64,000 nucleotides of DNA from Jezberella montanilacus (GCF_003003055.1 NZ_PVTV01000011.1:434001-498000); one strand, 5' to 3'; positions 53,496-62,280 are shown, counted from the first letter of the stretch. Translations and numbers: made by a program. The notes: generated from the sequence alone by a model not told the origin.

Positions 53496-54178
53496 TGACG
53501 CACCCTTTGTCTCGCGTAACGAGGTGCCAAGCGGCCTGCAATCATCAAAATGAGCACGCAAGTTAGCGAGGTCACTAGAACCAGCAACAAAGCAGCCTCA
53601 TCGTCGCCTGCCTGCACGGCTTCGTATATTGCAACGGATAAAGTCTGCGTGCGCCCCGGTAAATTACCAGCAATCATCAGGGTTGCGCCAAACTCACCCA
53701 GCGCTCGAGCGAAAGCCAGCAATATCCCCGCAATGATGCCTCGCGAAGCCAAAGGCAAAGACACCCTAAAAAATACCGCGATCTCTGAAAGCCCCAGAAC
53801 CCGACCGGCATTCTCGAGCAAAGGATTAACCCCTTCAAGTGCGGCTCGTGCAGACCGTAAAACGAGCGGGAAAGACACCACACTTGCTGCAATGACCGCC
53901 CCTTGCCAAGTGAAGACAAGGTTAATCCCTAGCTGATCTAGCCAGGCTCCGAACACCCCCCGCCTCCCTAGCAAGACCAATAAGTAATAGCCCATGACAG
54001 TCGGCGGCAGAACTAAAGGTAAGGTCAAGATCGAGTCTACGACGTTGGCAAAAGGCGAGCGCCACCTTGACAACAAGTAAGCGGCAGCCACACCCAATAC
54101 GGCGTTGATGACAGTCGCCCAAAGCGACACCTTCAACGAGAGCAATAGGGGAACCCAGATCGACGAATGATGACTCAC
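53492..54178 (-). CDS. modB: Molybdate ABC transporter permease (ModB)
   Basis: A 228-residue permease with about five hydrophobic helices. It shows the ModB pattern LLLSLKVSLWATVINAVLGV, DSILTLPLVLPPTVMGYYLL, and the coupling segment LARALGEFGATLMIAGN near residue 153. It begins ATG at 54178 with no modA gene upstream in the 200-base gap. It overlaps modC by four bases. The operon converges tail to tail on fdsD, suiting molybdenum supply to FdsA. Confidence 0.88.
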   Translation of the reverse strand: MSHHSSIWVPLLLSLKVSLWATVINAVLGVAAAYLLSRWRSPFANVVDSILTLPLVLPPTVMGYYLLVLLGRRGVFGAWLDQLGINLVFTWQGAVIAASVVSFPLVLRSARAALEGVNPLLENAGRVLGLSEIAVFFRVSLPLASRGIIAGILLAFARALGEFGATLMIAGNLPGRTQTLSVAIYEAVQAGDDEAALLLVLVTSLTCVLILMIAGRLAPRYARQRVRQ

Positions 54179-54334
54179 TTAAACCTTAGAAGGACCAAAT
54201 CGAAGCACAAAACTAAAATATCTAATATTTTCAATACGATAAAGCGGGCGTCTGCAAAAATCGCCCCCGAACTAATCAACATTCTAATCCGACAATACTT
54301 ATACGCTCATATACAAAGCCCCACGACAGAACTC

Positions 54335-54362
54335 GTCGATCAGGTTACGATTACCTGTCGAC
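54335..54362 (+). promoter_or_regulatory. Imperfect 28-base palindrome upstream of the photolyase gene
   Basis: GTCGATCAGGT (54335-54345) mirrors ACCTGTCGAC (54353-54362) with one extra T in the left arm. It lies 16 bases before the photolyase start and about 157 bases before modB in the divergent gap, a natural operator position. Confidence 0.45.
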
Positions 54363-54378
54363 CCACGTTGCATACGAT

Positions 54379-55929
54379 ATGTCTTACCAACTCGTCTGGT
54401 TCAAGCGCGATTTACGCCTGCATGACCACGCGCCGCTGCATGCAGCAGCAGCCAAAGGACCCGTCGCCTGCCTGTACATCATCGAACCAGAGCTCTGGGC
54501 ACAACCCGATTATTCAGCCATGCAATACGGCTTTTTGATCGAGAGCTTACGAGAACTGCACGCGAGTCTTAGGGCACTTGGCAGCACGCTCTATATCCTG
54601 ACGGGCGATACCTGCGAAATACTGGATCAGATATACAAGCAAGCACCGTTCGAAGGTCTGTATTCGCATGAAGAAACGGGCAATGCGTATACCTTTCAGC
54701 GAGATAAAAAGGTTGCTGCCTGGTGTAAAGCACAAAAGCTTAAGTGGCACGAGTTCAGGCAATTCGGTGTTGTGCGTAAACTCAAAAATCGTAACGACTG
54801 GAAAGATGCCTGGGATTTACATACCTCGCAACCCTGCCTACCGGCACCAAGCCTCATCAACGTCAAACTAAACGTGTCACCGCCACAGGTGCCGCTCGTC
54901 GATACTATGGTCATCGACCAGCACCAGGCTCCCAGACGCCAACAAGGCGGTCGCAGCGAGGGTCTCGCGGTGCTCAACAGCTTTATCAACGCGCGGAGCC
55001 AGAAATACCGCGGCGGCATTTCATCCCCTTTGTCTGCCCCCACTGCTTGTTCCAGGATCTCGGCTTACTTGGCCTTTGGGTGTATCAGTCTACGCGAAGT
55101 TGTCAAGGCAACTCAACTCAAATTGTTGCAATTGCCGCTTCATGAGACAAGACAGCGACTGGGTTTGAATGCCTTCGTGAGCAGGCTTTACTGGCATTGC
55201 CACTTCATCCAGAAACTCGAAAGCGAACCTGCAATCGAGCATCAGAATATGCATCGTGGCTATAACGGTTTTCGTGAAAAAGATTTCAATCAAGCGCACT
55301 TCGATGCGCTGATTAATGCCCGAACCGGTTGGCCCTTGGTCGATGCTTGTGTGACCATGCTGAACCAGACGGGTTGGCTGAATTTCAGGATGCGAGCCAT
55401 GCTGGTTTCAACTGCCGCGTATCCTTTGTTCTTGCACTGGCGCCCTGTGGGTGAGTGGCTGGCAAGGCAATTTCTGGATTACGAACCCGGTATTCACTGG
55501 AGCCAAATGCAAATGCAGTCTGGGACAACTGGCATCAACACGCCGCGCGTCTACAACCCAGTCAAGCAGGCCAGAGACCACGATCCTGACGGGCAATTTG
55601 TCAGGCAATGGCTACCCTATATGCGCGACGTGCCCGGCAGTTGGCTGTTTGAACCCTGGCGCATGCCGGCGGTTGTTCAAAAAAACTGTGGGGTGTTTGT
55701 CGGCCAAGACATCCCTGTCCCCATTGTCGATCTGGACAATGCAACTCGTGAGGCCAAGGCCAAGCTGTTTGCTTTACGGGCAAAAAAATCTGTCAAAGCA
55801 GGCAAGGCAGATATTGTCGAAAGACATGGTTCACGCAAAATACCGACTTCTAGCCCAGGCCAAACAGTCGGTAAAAGAACTCGTCAGAAAGTCGTAAAAA
55901 ACTCGAATCAGCTTGGCTTCGACTTCTAA
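54379..55929 (+). CDS. Cryptochrome/photolyase family protein
   Basis: A 516-residue FAD photolyase-like protein. Residues 1-130 are the alpha/beta antenna domain (YQLVWFKRDLRLHDHAPL); residues 190-440 the FAD domain with ARTGWPLVDACVTMLNQTGWL and FLHWRPVGEWLARQFLDYEPG. The segment after DYEPG reads GIHWSQMQMQSGTTGIN, unlike the NNGGWQW of classic CPD photolyases, so the FAD N5 contact and the proximal Trp of the electron-transfer chain differ. A basic tail ends in QLGFDF. It may repair UV damage or sense light. It converges with the pterin gene at 55926 (stop codons overlap). Confidence 0.88.
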   Translation: MSYQLVWFKRDLRLHDHAPLHAAAAKGPVACLYIIEPELWAQPDYSAMQYGFLIESLRELHASLRALGSTLYILTGDTCEILDQIYKQAPFEGLYSHEETGNAYTFQRDKKVAAWCKAQKLKWHEFRQFGVVRKLKNRNDWKDAWDLHTSQPCLPAPSLINVKLNVSPPQVPLVDTMVIDQHQAPRRQQGGRSEGLAVLNSFINARSQKYRGGISSPLSAPTACSRISAYLAFGCISLREVVKATQLKLLQLPLHETRQRLGLNAFVSRLYWHCHFIQKLESEPAIEHQNMHRGYNGFREKDFNQAHFDALINARTGWPLVDACVTMLNQTGWLNFRMRAMLVSTAAYPLFLHWRPVGEWLARQFLDYEPGIHWSQMQMQSGTTGINTPRVYNPVKQARDHDPDGQFVRQWLPYMRDVPGSWLFEPWRMPAVVQKNCGVFVGQDIPVPIVDLDNATREAKAKLFALRAKKSVKAGKADIVERHGSRKIPTSSPGQTVGKRTRQKVVKNSNQLGFDF

Positions 55930-56228
55930 CCTGGCACTAATTCATCGATGGCGTGCGCCATCTCAATATCTCGCGCCGAAATGCCACCCGCTTCGTGAGT
56001 CGTCAAGGTAATGTCAACCCGATTGAACAAGTTAAACCACTCCGGGTGATGGTTGCGTCGTTCTGCCAGCAGGGCGACACGAGTCATGAAGGCAAACGCA
56101 TCTGAGAAATCAGCAAACATGACTGTGCGACGAAGCACACCGCCCCGCTCGGCTACGCACTCCCAGAGACTGCTTTTACCCAGTAATTCGATAGCCTCAA
56201 AGGGCTGTAGCCTGACTGCTTTGTTCAT
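55926..56228 (-). CDS. 4a-hydroxytetrahydrobiopterin dehydratase (PCD/DCoH)
   Basis: A 100-residue enzyme that dehydrates pterin-4a-carbinolamine to recycle tetrahydropterin. It has the PCD motif with catalytic histidines, ERRNHHPEWFNLFNRVDITL, and HEAGGISARDIEMAHAID. The ATG at 56228 has GAGGTG at proper spacing; the long frame begins at 56264 inside the MFS gene. The MFS stop is 10 bases upstream, so it is the last gene of a folE-BLUF-MFS-PCD operon. No aromatic amino acid hydroxylase is present in the window, so its cofactor partner is elsewhere. Confidence 0.9.
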   Translation of the reverse strand: MNKAVRLQPFEAIELLGKSSLWECVAERGGVLRRTVMFADFSDAFAFMTRVALLAERRNHHPEWFNLFNRVDITLTTHEAGGISARDIEMAHAIDELVPG

Positions 56229-56238
56229 GATAGACACC

Positions 56239-57417
56239 TCATGCGTTTTGAGCCTTCGGTTCACTAGGCAACATCAATACCACTAATGCAGTTAACACAG
56301 CCACAACGGTCATGATCGTGAACAACGCACTGAAACCCATTTGTTTAACAACTGGGCCAAGCAGCCAAACTGCAGCCGAGCTAATGCCCAATGAAACAGC
56401 CAGTCTGATTCCCGCCACGCGCGAACGAACACGGTCATCAACATACCGAACAATCAACACATCAGTGAAGGGTACAGCCCCAAAGGTAAATACCATCACC
56501 CCGAGCATTGCGACGAACATCCACCAGCCCTGAGCTTGTGCGGCAAACGCGACAAAAGGGATTTGGCACAAGACGATGCCTAAGAAGATGGGTTTCACCG
56601 GAAACCGATCAACTAAACGCCCCACCACGACCTGAGTCAAAGAAGCGATGACATAGATCGCAGCCAGCAGAACACCCAGCGTTGCAGGATCATCGATCAC
56701 CCCTTTGAAGCGTTCAATCATCAACTGACTATTGCCGTTAGTGGTGAAGTTAAACAAGATGCTGCCTGCGACTGCTGCGGTCGTGACAACAAGCAAGACA
56801 CGGGCGAGCATATTCGCCGGTAATTTGACACTCACAGCACTTTTGCGCTTGGCGGGTGAAGCGATTTCGTGTGGACAAAACCGAAGAAACAAAACGCCGC
56901 ATATCAATGACAAGCATGCGGGGACAGCGAAGGCCGCACGCCAACCCAACCATTTCACAAGAAAGCCGGTCAACATGGCAGCAAGGGCCACGCCGAGATT
57001 ACCCGCCAGACCATTGATGCCAATCACGGCACCCGGTTTAGCCGCCGACTGGACCAGCATTGGCACACCAACCGGGTGATAAATCGATGCAAACGCCCCC
57101 ATCAAGGCAAGAGCAGCACCCATAGCCCATGCGTTGGGCACAGCCGCAACGATTAGGGCAGACACACCCATTCCGATGAAAAACACCACCATCATTTGGC
57201 GACGGCCCCAGAGATCGCCAAGGCGACCAGCTGGAATAGAGCCGATGCCAAACAGGAGAAACGCCCCTGCCCCGTAAGGCATGAGGTCTTCCCAGTTAGC
57301 AATGCCGAAGTCCTGGGCAATCACACCAACTGAGGCAGCAAAAATCAGTAAAAACATGTGATCGATAGCGTGACCGATGTTTAACAATAAGCGGACAGCA
57401 AGTGAATGATCTTTCAT
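56239..57417 (-). CDS. MFS transporter
   Basis: A 392-residue membrane protein with about 12 hydrophobic helices. It has the MFS motif A-type segment GRLGDLWGRRQMMVVFF near residue 65 and GALALMGAFASIYHPVG in the fourth helix. A second MFS-like GRLVDRFPVKPIFLGI appears after the central loop. Substrate is unknown; its operon partners make a pterin or a stress metabolite possible. It lies 70 bases downstream of the BLUF gene and 10 bases before PCD. Confidence 0.88.
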   Translation of the reverse strand: MKDHSLAVRLLLNIGHAIDHMFLLIFAASVGVIAQDFGIANWEDLMPYGAGAFLLFGIGSIPAGRLGDLWGRRQMMVVFFIGMGVSALIVAAVPNAWAMGAALALMGAFASIYHPVGVPMLVQSAAKPGAVIGINGLAGNLGVALAAMLTGFLVKWLGWRAAFAVPACLSLICGVLFLRFCPHEIASPAKRKSAVSVKLPANMLARVLLVVTTAAVAGSILFNFTTNGNSQLMIERFKGVIDDPATLGVLLAAIYVIASLTQVVVGRLVDRFPVKPIFLGIVLCQIPFVAFAAQAQGWWMFVAMLGVMVFTFGAVPFTDVLIVRYVDDRVRSRVAGIRLAVSLGISSAAVWLLGPVVKQMGFSALFTIMTVVAVLTALVVLMLPSEPKAQNA

Positions 57418-57487
57418 GGCCTTTAAACTTTATGTCAGTATTTAAAATTTACCCAACAACAAGAAAACTGGTATTGAATCTGACTGG

Positions 57488-57913
57488 TTAGGCACGACCA
57501 ATAATAAAGGCGGTCCGCATCAGTTCTTCAAGCAGAGCAATCGCCATCCCGCCGGACACTGAGTAGGGATCGAGCTCTGGTTTTTCAGAATACTTCAAGA
57601 TCACTGAGGTATTCAGCTTGCTCAAGTTAACCTGCCCCATCGTCCAGCTACCAAAACGCCGCTCAGTGATTTCTTCATAATGAAGCAGAACCACCTCAGT
57701 ATGGCGCTTATCTTTGACGATGTGACTATAGAGTTCATTGACTTGTCGGCGCCCCCCCTCAAGTGCTTGCAGGTAAATGCCGCCACCATAACAAAGAATG
57801 CCCGTGATCCCGTTCGACACGTTGTGCTCTCGTGCAGAATCCATAATGGTTTGCACGTCGATTAACGAATCTGGATCGAGTGCTCGACTGACATATAAAA
57901 GACGTACCAGCAT
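57488..57913 (-). CDS. BLUF-domain blue-light sensor
   Basis: A 141-residue single-domain BLUF protein that should bind FAD. The essential residues are all present: Tyr7 (RLLYVSRA), Asn34 (NGITGILCY), Gln49 in IYLQALEGG, Trp90 and Met92 (FGSWTMGQ). The C-terminal 40 residues form the usual cap helices and hold no output domain, so signalling would need a partner protein. It starts 2 bases after the folE stop, so the two are cotranslated. A BLUF protein in an operon with folE and beside a photolyase is notable. Confidence 0.92.
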   Translation of the reverse strand: MLVRLLYVSRALDPDSLIDVQTIMDSAREHNVSNGITGILCYGGGIYLQALEGGRRQVNELYSHIVKDKRHTEVVLLHYEEITERRFGSWTMGQVNLSKLNTSVILKYSEKPELDPYSVSGGMAIALLEELMRTAFIIGRA

Positions 57914-57915
57914 GA

Positions 57916-58629
57916 TTAATCCTCTCGGTGAATCAGAGCAAGAAACTCACGACGCAAATTTGCATCTTTCAAGAACGCACCTCGCATAACCGAGTTGATC
58001 ATACGGGTGCCCATATCCTTTACGCCTCGCCAGGACATGCAATAGTGGGTCGCGTTCATGACAACCGCCAAGCCGTCCGGTTGAGTTTTCTCCTGGATCA
58101 GGTTGGCGAGTTGAACGACGGCTTCTTCCTGAATTTGCGGCCGGCTCATAATCCATTCGGTCAAGCGTGCATATTTAGACAGGCCAATGACATTGGTGTG
58201 CTCATTAGGTAGCACGCCAATCCAGACCTTGCCGATCACCGGGCAAAAGTGATGGCTACAGGCGCTACGCACCGTGATGGGGCCAACAATCATCAGCTCG
58301 TTCAAATGCTCTGCATTGGGGAATTCAGTGATTGCCGGCTGAGGCACATAACGGCCGCCAAACACTTCTTGCAGATACATCTTCGCCACGCGGCGAGCGG
58401 TATCATTGGTGTTGTGATCGTGGTCAGTATCGATCACAAGGCTTTCAAGCACGCCTTGCATTTTTGCCTCAACTTCGTCAAGCAAGAGACCAAGCTCCCC
58501 AGGCTCGATGAACTCGGCAATATTGTCATTAGCGTGAAAACGCCTGCGTGCCTGCTCGAGTCGATCCCGAATCACAATTGAGATGGGACGCCCGGTATCT
58601 TGATCCTTAGTATTCATGTTGTTGCTCAT
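57916..58629 (-). CDS. folE: GTP cyclohydrolase I (FolE)
   Basis: Converts GTP to dihydroneopterin triphosphate, the first step of folate and pterin synthesis. The product is about 237 residues with the ATG at 58629. Zinc ligands appear in SACSHHFCPVIGKV (Cys and His) and HYCMSWRG (Cys). IGLSKYARL and QLANLIQEK are conserved family segments. An ATG at 58617 is an alternative start; the long frame to 58677 is less likely. No clear ribosome binding site is seen. As first gene of the operon, it could supply the pterin antenna or cofactor for the photolyase and for PCD. Confidence 0.93.
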   Translation of the reverse strand: MSNNMNTKDQDTGRPISIVIRDRLEQARRRFHANDNIAEFIEPGELGLLLDEVEAKMQGVLESLVIDTDHDHNTNDTARRVAKMYLQEVFGGRYVPQPAITEFPNAEHLNELMIVGPITVRSACSHHFCPVIGKVWIGVLPNEHTNVIGLSKYARLTEWIMSRPQIQEEAVVQLANLIQEKTQPDGLAVVMNATHYCMSWRGVKDMGTRMINSVMRGAFLKDANLRREFLALIHRED

Positions 58630-58773
58630 TTTTGTGGTCAACACCGCACAAATTAGCGCTGACGGATCAACCATCATACCGTTTTAGTCAGTTCTCACAA
58701 AATGAGTGAGAAAATAGAGACCAGAAACTCATTAAACCCTTAAAAATCTCATTGAAACAGACAGGAGCTCACT

Positions 58774-60387
58774 GTGGCGCAATCAGTATATGGACTTCGC
58801 GGGATTGCAGTCGCCCCCCATTCACTCGCAGCAGAATCGGCTGTTGCTGTGCTGCGGGAAGGCGGTAATGCGCTGGAGGCCATGATCGCTGCGGCAGCAA
58901 CGATTGCGGTGGTCTATCCGCATATGAACTCAATCGGCGGCGACGGGTTTTGGGTCATTAACGGACCCAACAATCGACCAGCCGGCATAGACGCAAGCGG
59001 GCGCAGTGCTAAAACAGCCACGCGGGACTGGTATGCGAAACAGGGGATAACCGGAACGATTCCTTTCAGAGGAGGCGTTGCAGCGAACACCGTCGCCGGC
59101 ACCCTATCAGGCTGGGGTGCAGCCTACGAGCTATCCAAGAACAGTATGGATGGCAAACTCCCACTCAGTCGTTTGTTAGCCGATGCCATCTTTCTTGCCA
59201 ACCATGGCATCCCAGTCACAGCGAGCCAACACCTCTGCACCCAAGCCAAGCGCGCTGAACTTGAGCCTCAGCAAGGCTTCACTGAAAGTTTCTTACCCGG
59301 TGGTGAAGTCCCGCTACAGGGTTCGCTATTCAAGCAATATCGTCTCGCTGACACACTATCTAAAATCGCAGCGCAGGGCACTGAAACTTTCTACCGGGGG
59401 CCGCTAGCGACCATGCTGGCAGACGAGCTTGGTCAGGCGGGTAGCCCAATTACCTTGGCAGATTTGCATAGCCATCAGGCTCAGATGGTGGCGCCGCTGA
59501 GTTTGCAACTGGCTAATCAAGCCGGCAATACCAAAGCATTCAACATGACACCACCATCGCAGGGCTTAGTCTCTTTGATGATTCTTGGTCTCATGGATCG
59601 CGTCAAGGGATGGGATCTTGACCCAGAAGGTGCTGCGTTTGTTCATGCGCAAGTCGAAGCAACCAAACTCGCTTTCGGCGTCCGGGATAAGCATCTCACT
59701 GATCCAGCGTTCATGACGCTTGATCCCTCGTCGTTGCTCAGCGACGACTTCCTTGACGAACTGGCCACACGTTTAGACATGTCTCGCGCAGCGTCCTGGG
59801 GCAAAAAGAGCTCACCTGGCGACACTATCTGGATGGGCGTTATCGATAAAAACGGTATCGCAGCCTCGTTCATCCAGAGCATTTATCATGAATTCGGGTC
59901 TGGGATTGTCTTGCCCGGAAGTGGGGTCAACTGGCAAAACCGTGGATGTAGTTTCTCACTGAATCCGACTCATATCAACACGCTCGAGCCTAGCAAAAAG
60001 CCATTTCACACTTTGAATCCTGCCATGGCCTGGCGCGCCGACGGGGGTTTGATGGTTTACGGCACCATGGGTGGAGACGGGCAGCCACAAACTCAGGCAA
60101 CTATTTTTCAGCGCAACGTCACTTTCGGCGATCATCCGCAACAGGCGATCGAAAGGCCTCGTTGGCTATTAGGACGGACCTGGGGTAATTCGAGCGACTC
60201 ACTCAAACTTGAAAGCCGCTTTGCCCCTGAGACGATCAACGCTTTGCGTGCGCTGGGGCACGACGTTGAAACCATCGGCGCCTGGGACGAGGCCGTCGGA
60301 CACGCTGGCATGCTGATCCGTCATCCTAATGGGGTGATGGAAGGTGGCTACGATCCACGATCAAATGGTGCGGCGGTTGCGTTCTAG
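58774..60387 (+). CDS. Gamma-glutamyltransferase family protein
   Basis: A 537-residue Ntn-hydrolase fold protein. The catalytic nucleophile is Thr351 in SPGDTIWMGVIDKNG, where autoprocessing splits large and small subunits. Typical segments are GGNALEAMIAAAATI near residue 30, NSIGGDGFW near 52, and FHTLNPAMAWR and GTMGGDGQPQTQA in the small subunit. No signal peptide is visible, so it is probably cytoplasmic. The start is GTG with AGGAGC upstream. Substrate need not be glutathione; family members act on many gamma-glutamyl or acyl-amide compounds. Confidence 0.88.
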   Translation: MAQSVYGLRGIAVAPHSLAAESAVAVLREGGNALEAMIAAAATIAVVYPHMNSIGGDGFWVINGPNNRPAGIDASGRSAKTATRDWYAKQGITGTIPFRGGVAANTVAGTLSGWGAAYELSKNSMDGKLPLSRLLADAIFLANHGIPVTASQHLCTQAKRAELEPQQGFTESFLPGGEVPLQGSLFKQYRLADTLSKIAAQGTETFYRGPLATMLADELGQAGSPITLADLHSHQAQMVAPLSLQLANQAGNTKAFNMTPPSQGLVSLMILGLMDRVKGWDLDPEGAAFVHAQVEATKLAFGVRDKHLTDPAFMTLDPSSLLSDDFLDELATRLDMSRAASWGKKSSPGDTIWMGVIDKNGIAASFIQSIYHEFGSGIVLPGSGVNWQNRGCSFSLNPTHINTLEPSKKPFHTLNPAMAWRADGGLMVYGTMGGDGQPQTQATIFQRNVTFGDHPQQAIERPRWLLGRTWGNSSDSLKLESRFAPETINALRALGHDVETIGAWDEAVGHAGMLIRHPNGVMEGGYDPRSNGAAVAF

Positions 60388-60409
60388 TCGTTGCTGCTTA
60401 ACGATTCGC

Positions 60410-60898
60410 TCACAACCATTTCTGCATAAAAAGCGCCTGCCCGTTTTCGGGCAGCAGCGCGTATTGCTGAAAACCAAAGCGCTCGTAGGATCGCATCGCC
60501 GTGTGATTACCGCTGAGAACCTCAAGCGTCAATTTGCAGCAACCTTTGTGCAAAGCATGCGCTGCGGCGGCGGCCAGCAAAGCTTGACCGATACCCTGGG
60601 CACGGAAAGCCGGCATCACGGCAATATCATGCACATTCATCAAGGGTTTAGCTTTGAACGTCGAGTAACCCATCATGGCGTTGAGCAAGCCCACTGGCTG
60701 GCCATCCACGTAAGCCATGAAACTGACTGCACTAGGGGTCCCTGCCAAGTCAGAACACAAGCGCTGCTTCACACCCTCAGCTAAGGCCTCGCCACCGCCC
60801 ATGGGGTCTCTTGCATACATATCCAGCAAATCGATCAGCGCGTGTTGCTGCACTGAATCATGAAAATCAACGACGTGGACTGAAATACTGCTGGGCAT
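60410..60898 (-). CDS. GNAT-family N-acetyltransferase
   Basis: A 162-residue acetyltransferase. The acetyl-CoA site is MPAFRAQGIGQALLAAAAAHA near residue 95 (RAQGIGQALL), preceded by LMNVHDIAVMP and followed by LTLEVLSGNHTAMRSYERFGF. It resembles aminoglycoside or small-molecule GNATs. It converges with the gamma-glutamyltransferase gene. No substrate is apparent. Confidence 0.88.
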   Translation of the reverse strand: MPSSISVHVVDFHDSVQQHALIDLLDMYARDPMGGGEALAEGVKQRLCSDLAGTPSAVSFMAYVDGQPVGLLNAMMGYSTFKAKPLMNVHDIAVMPAFRAQGIGQALLAAAAAHALHKGCCKLTLEVLSGNHTAMRSYERFGFQQYALLPENGQALFMQKWL

Positions 60899-61043
60899 GC
60901 GTGGCTCCCGATTGAAGGTTTGCGACCAAACATCGCAGACGGCGAGCCTCTTGAGAGCTAAGCCGCGGTGTTATAACCATTATGCAGAACATCATACATT
61001 CTGTTGATCGATCCAAAGAGAACAAGACTTAGACAATATCGCG

Positions 61044-62279
61044 ATGACGCAACAAGCTCCCCTACCCCTTGACGGCATTCGAGTGGTTGAATTCACCCAC
61101 ATGGTCATGGGCCCCACGTGCGGCATGATTTTGGCGGATCTGGGTGCTGAGGTCATCAAGGTCGAGCCACTGACCGGAGACAATACGCGCAAGCTGCTAG
61201 GTTCAGGTGCAGGTTTTTTTCCAATGTTCAATCGCAATAAAAAGAGCATTGCGGTGGACGTTAAAACCCCTCAGGGTAAAGAGATCGTGTTAAAGCTGAT
61301 CGCAGATGCCGACGTCTTTAGCGAGAACTTCAAGAGCGGCACCATGGATAAGCTCGGATTTAGCTATGACTCTCTATCGAAACTGAATGAACAGCTCATT
61401 TATGTATCGCACAAAGGCTTTTTGCCTGGCCCTTACGATCACCGAACTGCACTCGACGAAGTCGTACAAATGATGGGCGGACTCGCCTACATGACAGGTC
61501 CTGCAGGCCGTCCGCTGCGTGCAGGCAGCAGCGTCAATGACATCATGGGTGGCATGTTCGGGGCGATCGGCGTACTCGCCTCTTTGCAGCAGCGGGCACG
61601 CACGGGTAAAGGGCAAGAAGTGGCCAGCGCTTTGTTCGAAAACAACGTTTTTCTCGTTGCACAACACATGATGCAGTTTGCAGTAACCGGTAAAGCCGCG
61701 AACCCCATGCCCGATCGCATTAGCGCTTGGGGCGTGTATGACGTTTTCACGGTGAAAAATGGTGAGCAGATTTTCTTATCGGCTGTCAGTGATACGCAAT
61801 GGGCAATCCTGTGCAAAGAGTTTGGCTTTGACGACTTGCGCGATGATGCTCGCTTGCTCAGTAACAACGATCGGGTACGGGCACGCGAATGGCTTATTCC
61901 AATTTTGCGCGAACGCTTTGCTGGGCTTAGCGCAGCTGAGTTGAGCCAGCGATTCGAGCAAGCCGGCTTACCGTATGCGCCGATTACCCGACCTCACGAC
62001 CTGTTTGAGGATCCGCATCTTTTGGCCACGGGAGGCTTAGCTCCTGTGACTATTGCAGCTGACAACACGGGGGCAGGTAAAGCAATCGAAACCCGTGTGG
62101 CGCTGCTGCCTCTAGCACTGAACGGAGAACGTCTGGGGGTGCGCTGTCCTCCGCCTAGCCTGGGTGCAGACACGCGAGATCTTTTGAAAGGAATCGGCTA
62201 CAGCGAGGCCGACATTAACACTCTGCTCGCCAATGGCGTGATAGGGGCATTGACTAACCACGACGAAGGAGAGAACTGA
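61044..62279 (+). CDS. Class III (CaiB/BaiF) CoA-transferase
   Basis: A 411-residue family III CoA-transferase with GIRVVEFTHMVMGPTCGMIL, LGAEVIKVEPLTGDNTRKLL, NRNKKSIAVDV, and the Asp segment LRAGSSVNDIMGGMFGAIGV. Its natural acid is unknown. It is followed by an SDR after one base (62279 to 62281), which suggests a two-gene unit acting on the same acyl-CoA. Confidence 0.9.
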   Translation: MTQQAPLPLDGIRVVEFTHMVMGPTCGMILADLGAEVIKVEPLTGDNTRKLLGSGAGFFPMFNRNKKSIAVDVKTPQGKEIVLKLIADADVFSENFKSGTMDKLGFSYDSLSKLNEQLIYVSHKGFLPGPYDHRTALDEVVQMMGGLAYMTGPAGRPLRAGSSVNDIMGGMFGAIGVLASLQQRARTGKGQEVASALFENNVFLVAQHMMQFAVTGKAANPMPDRISAWGVYDVFTVKNGEQIFLSAVSDTQWAILCKEFGFDDLRDDARLLSNNDRVRAREWLIPILRERFAGLSAAELSQRFEQAGLPYAPITRPHDLFEDPHLLATGGLAPVTIAADNTGAGKAIETRVALLPLALNGERLGVRCPPPSLGADTRDLLKGIGYSEADINTLLANGVIGALTNHDEGEN

Positions 62280-62280
62280 C

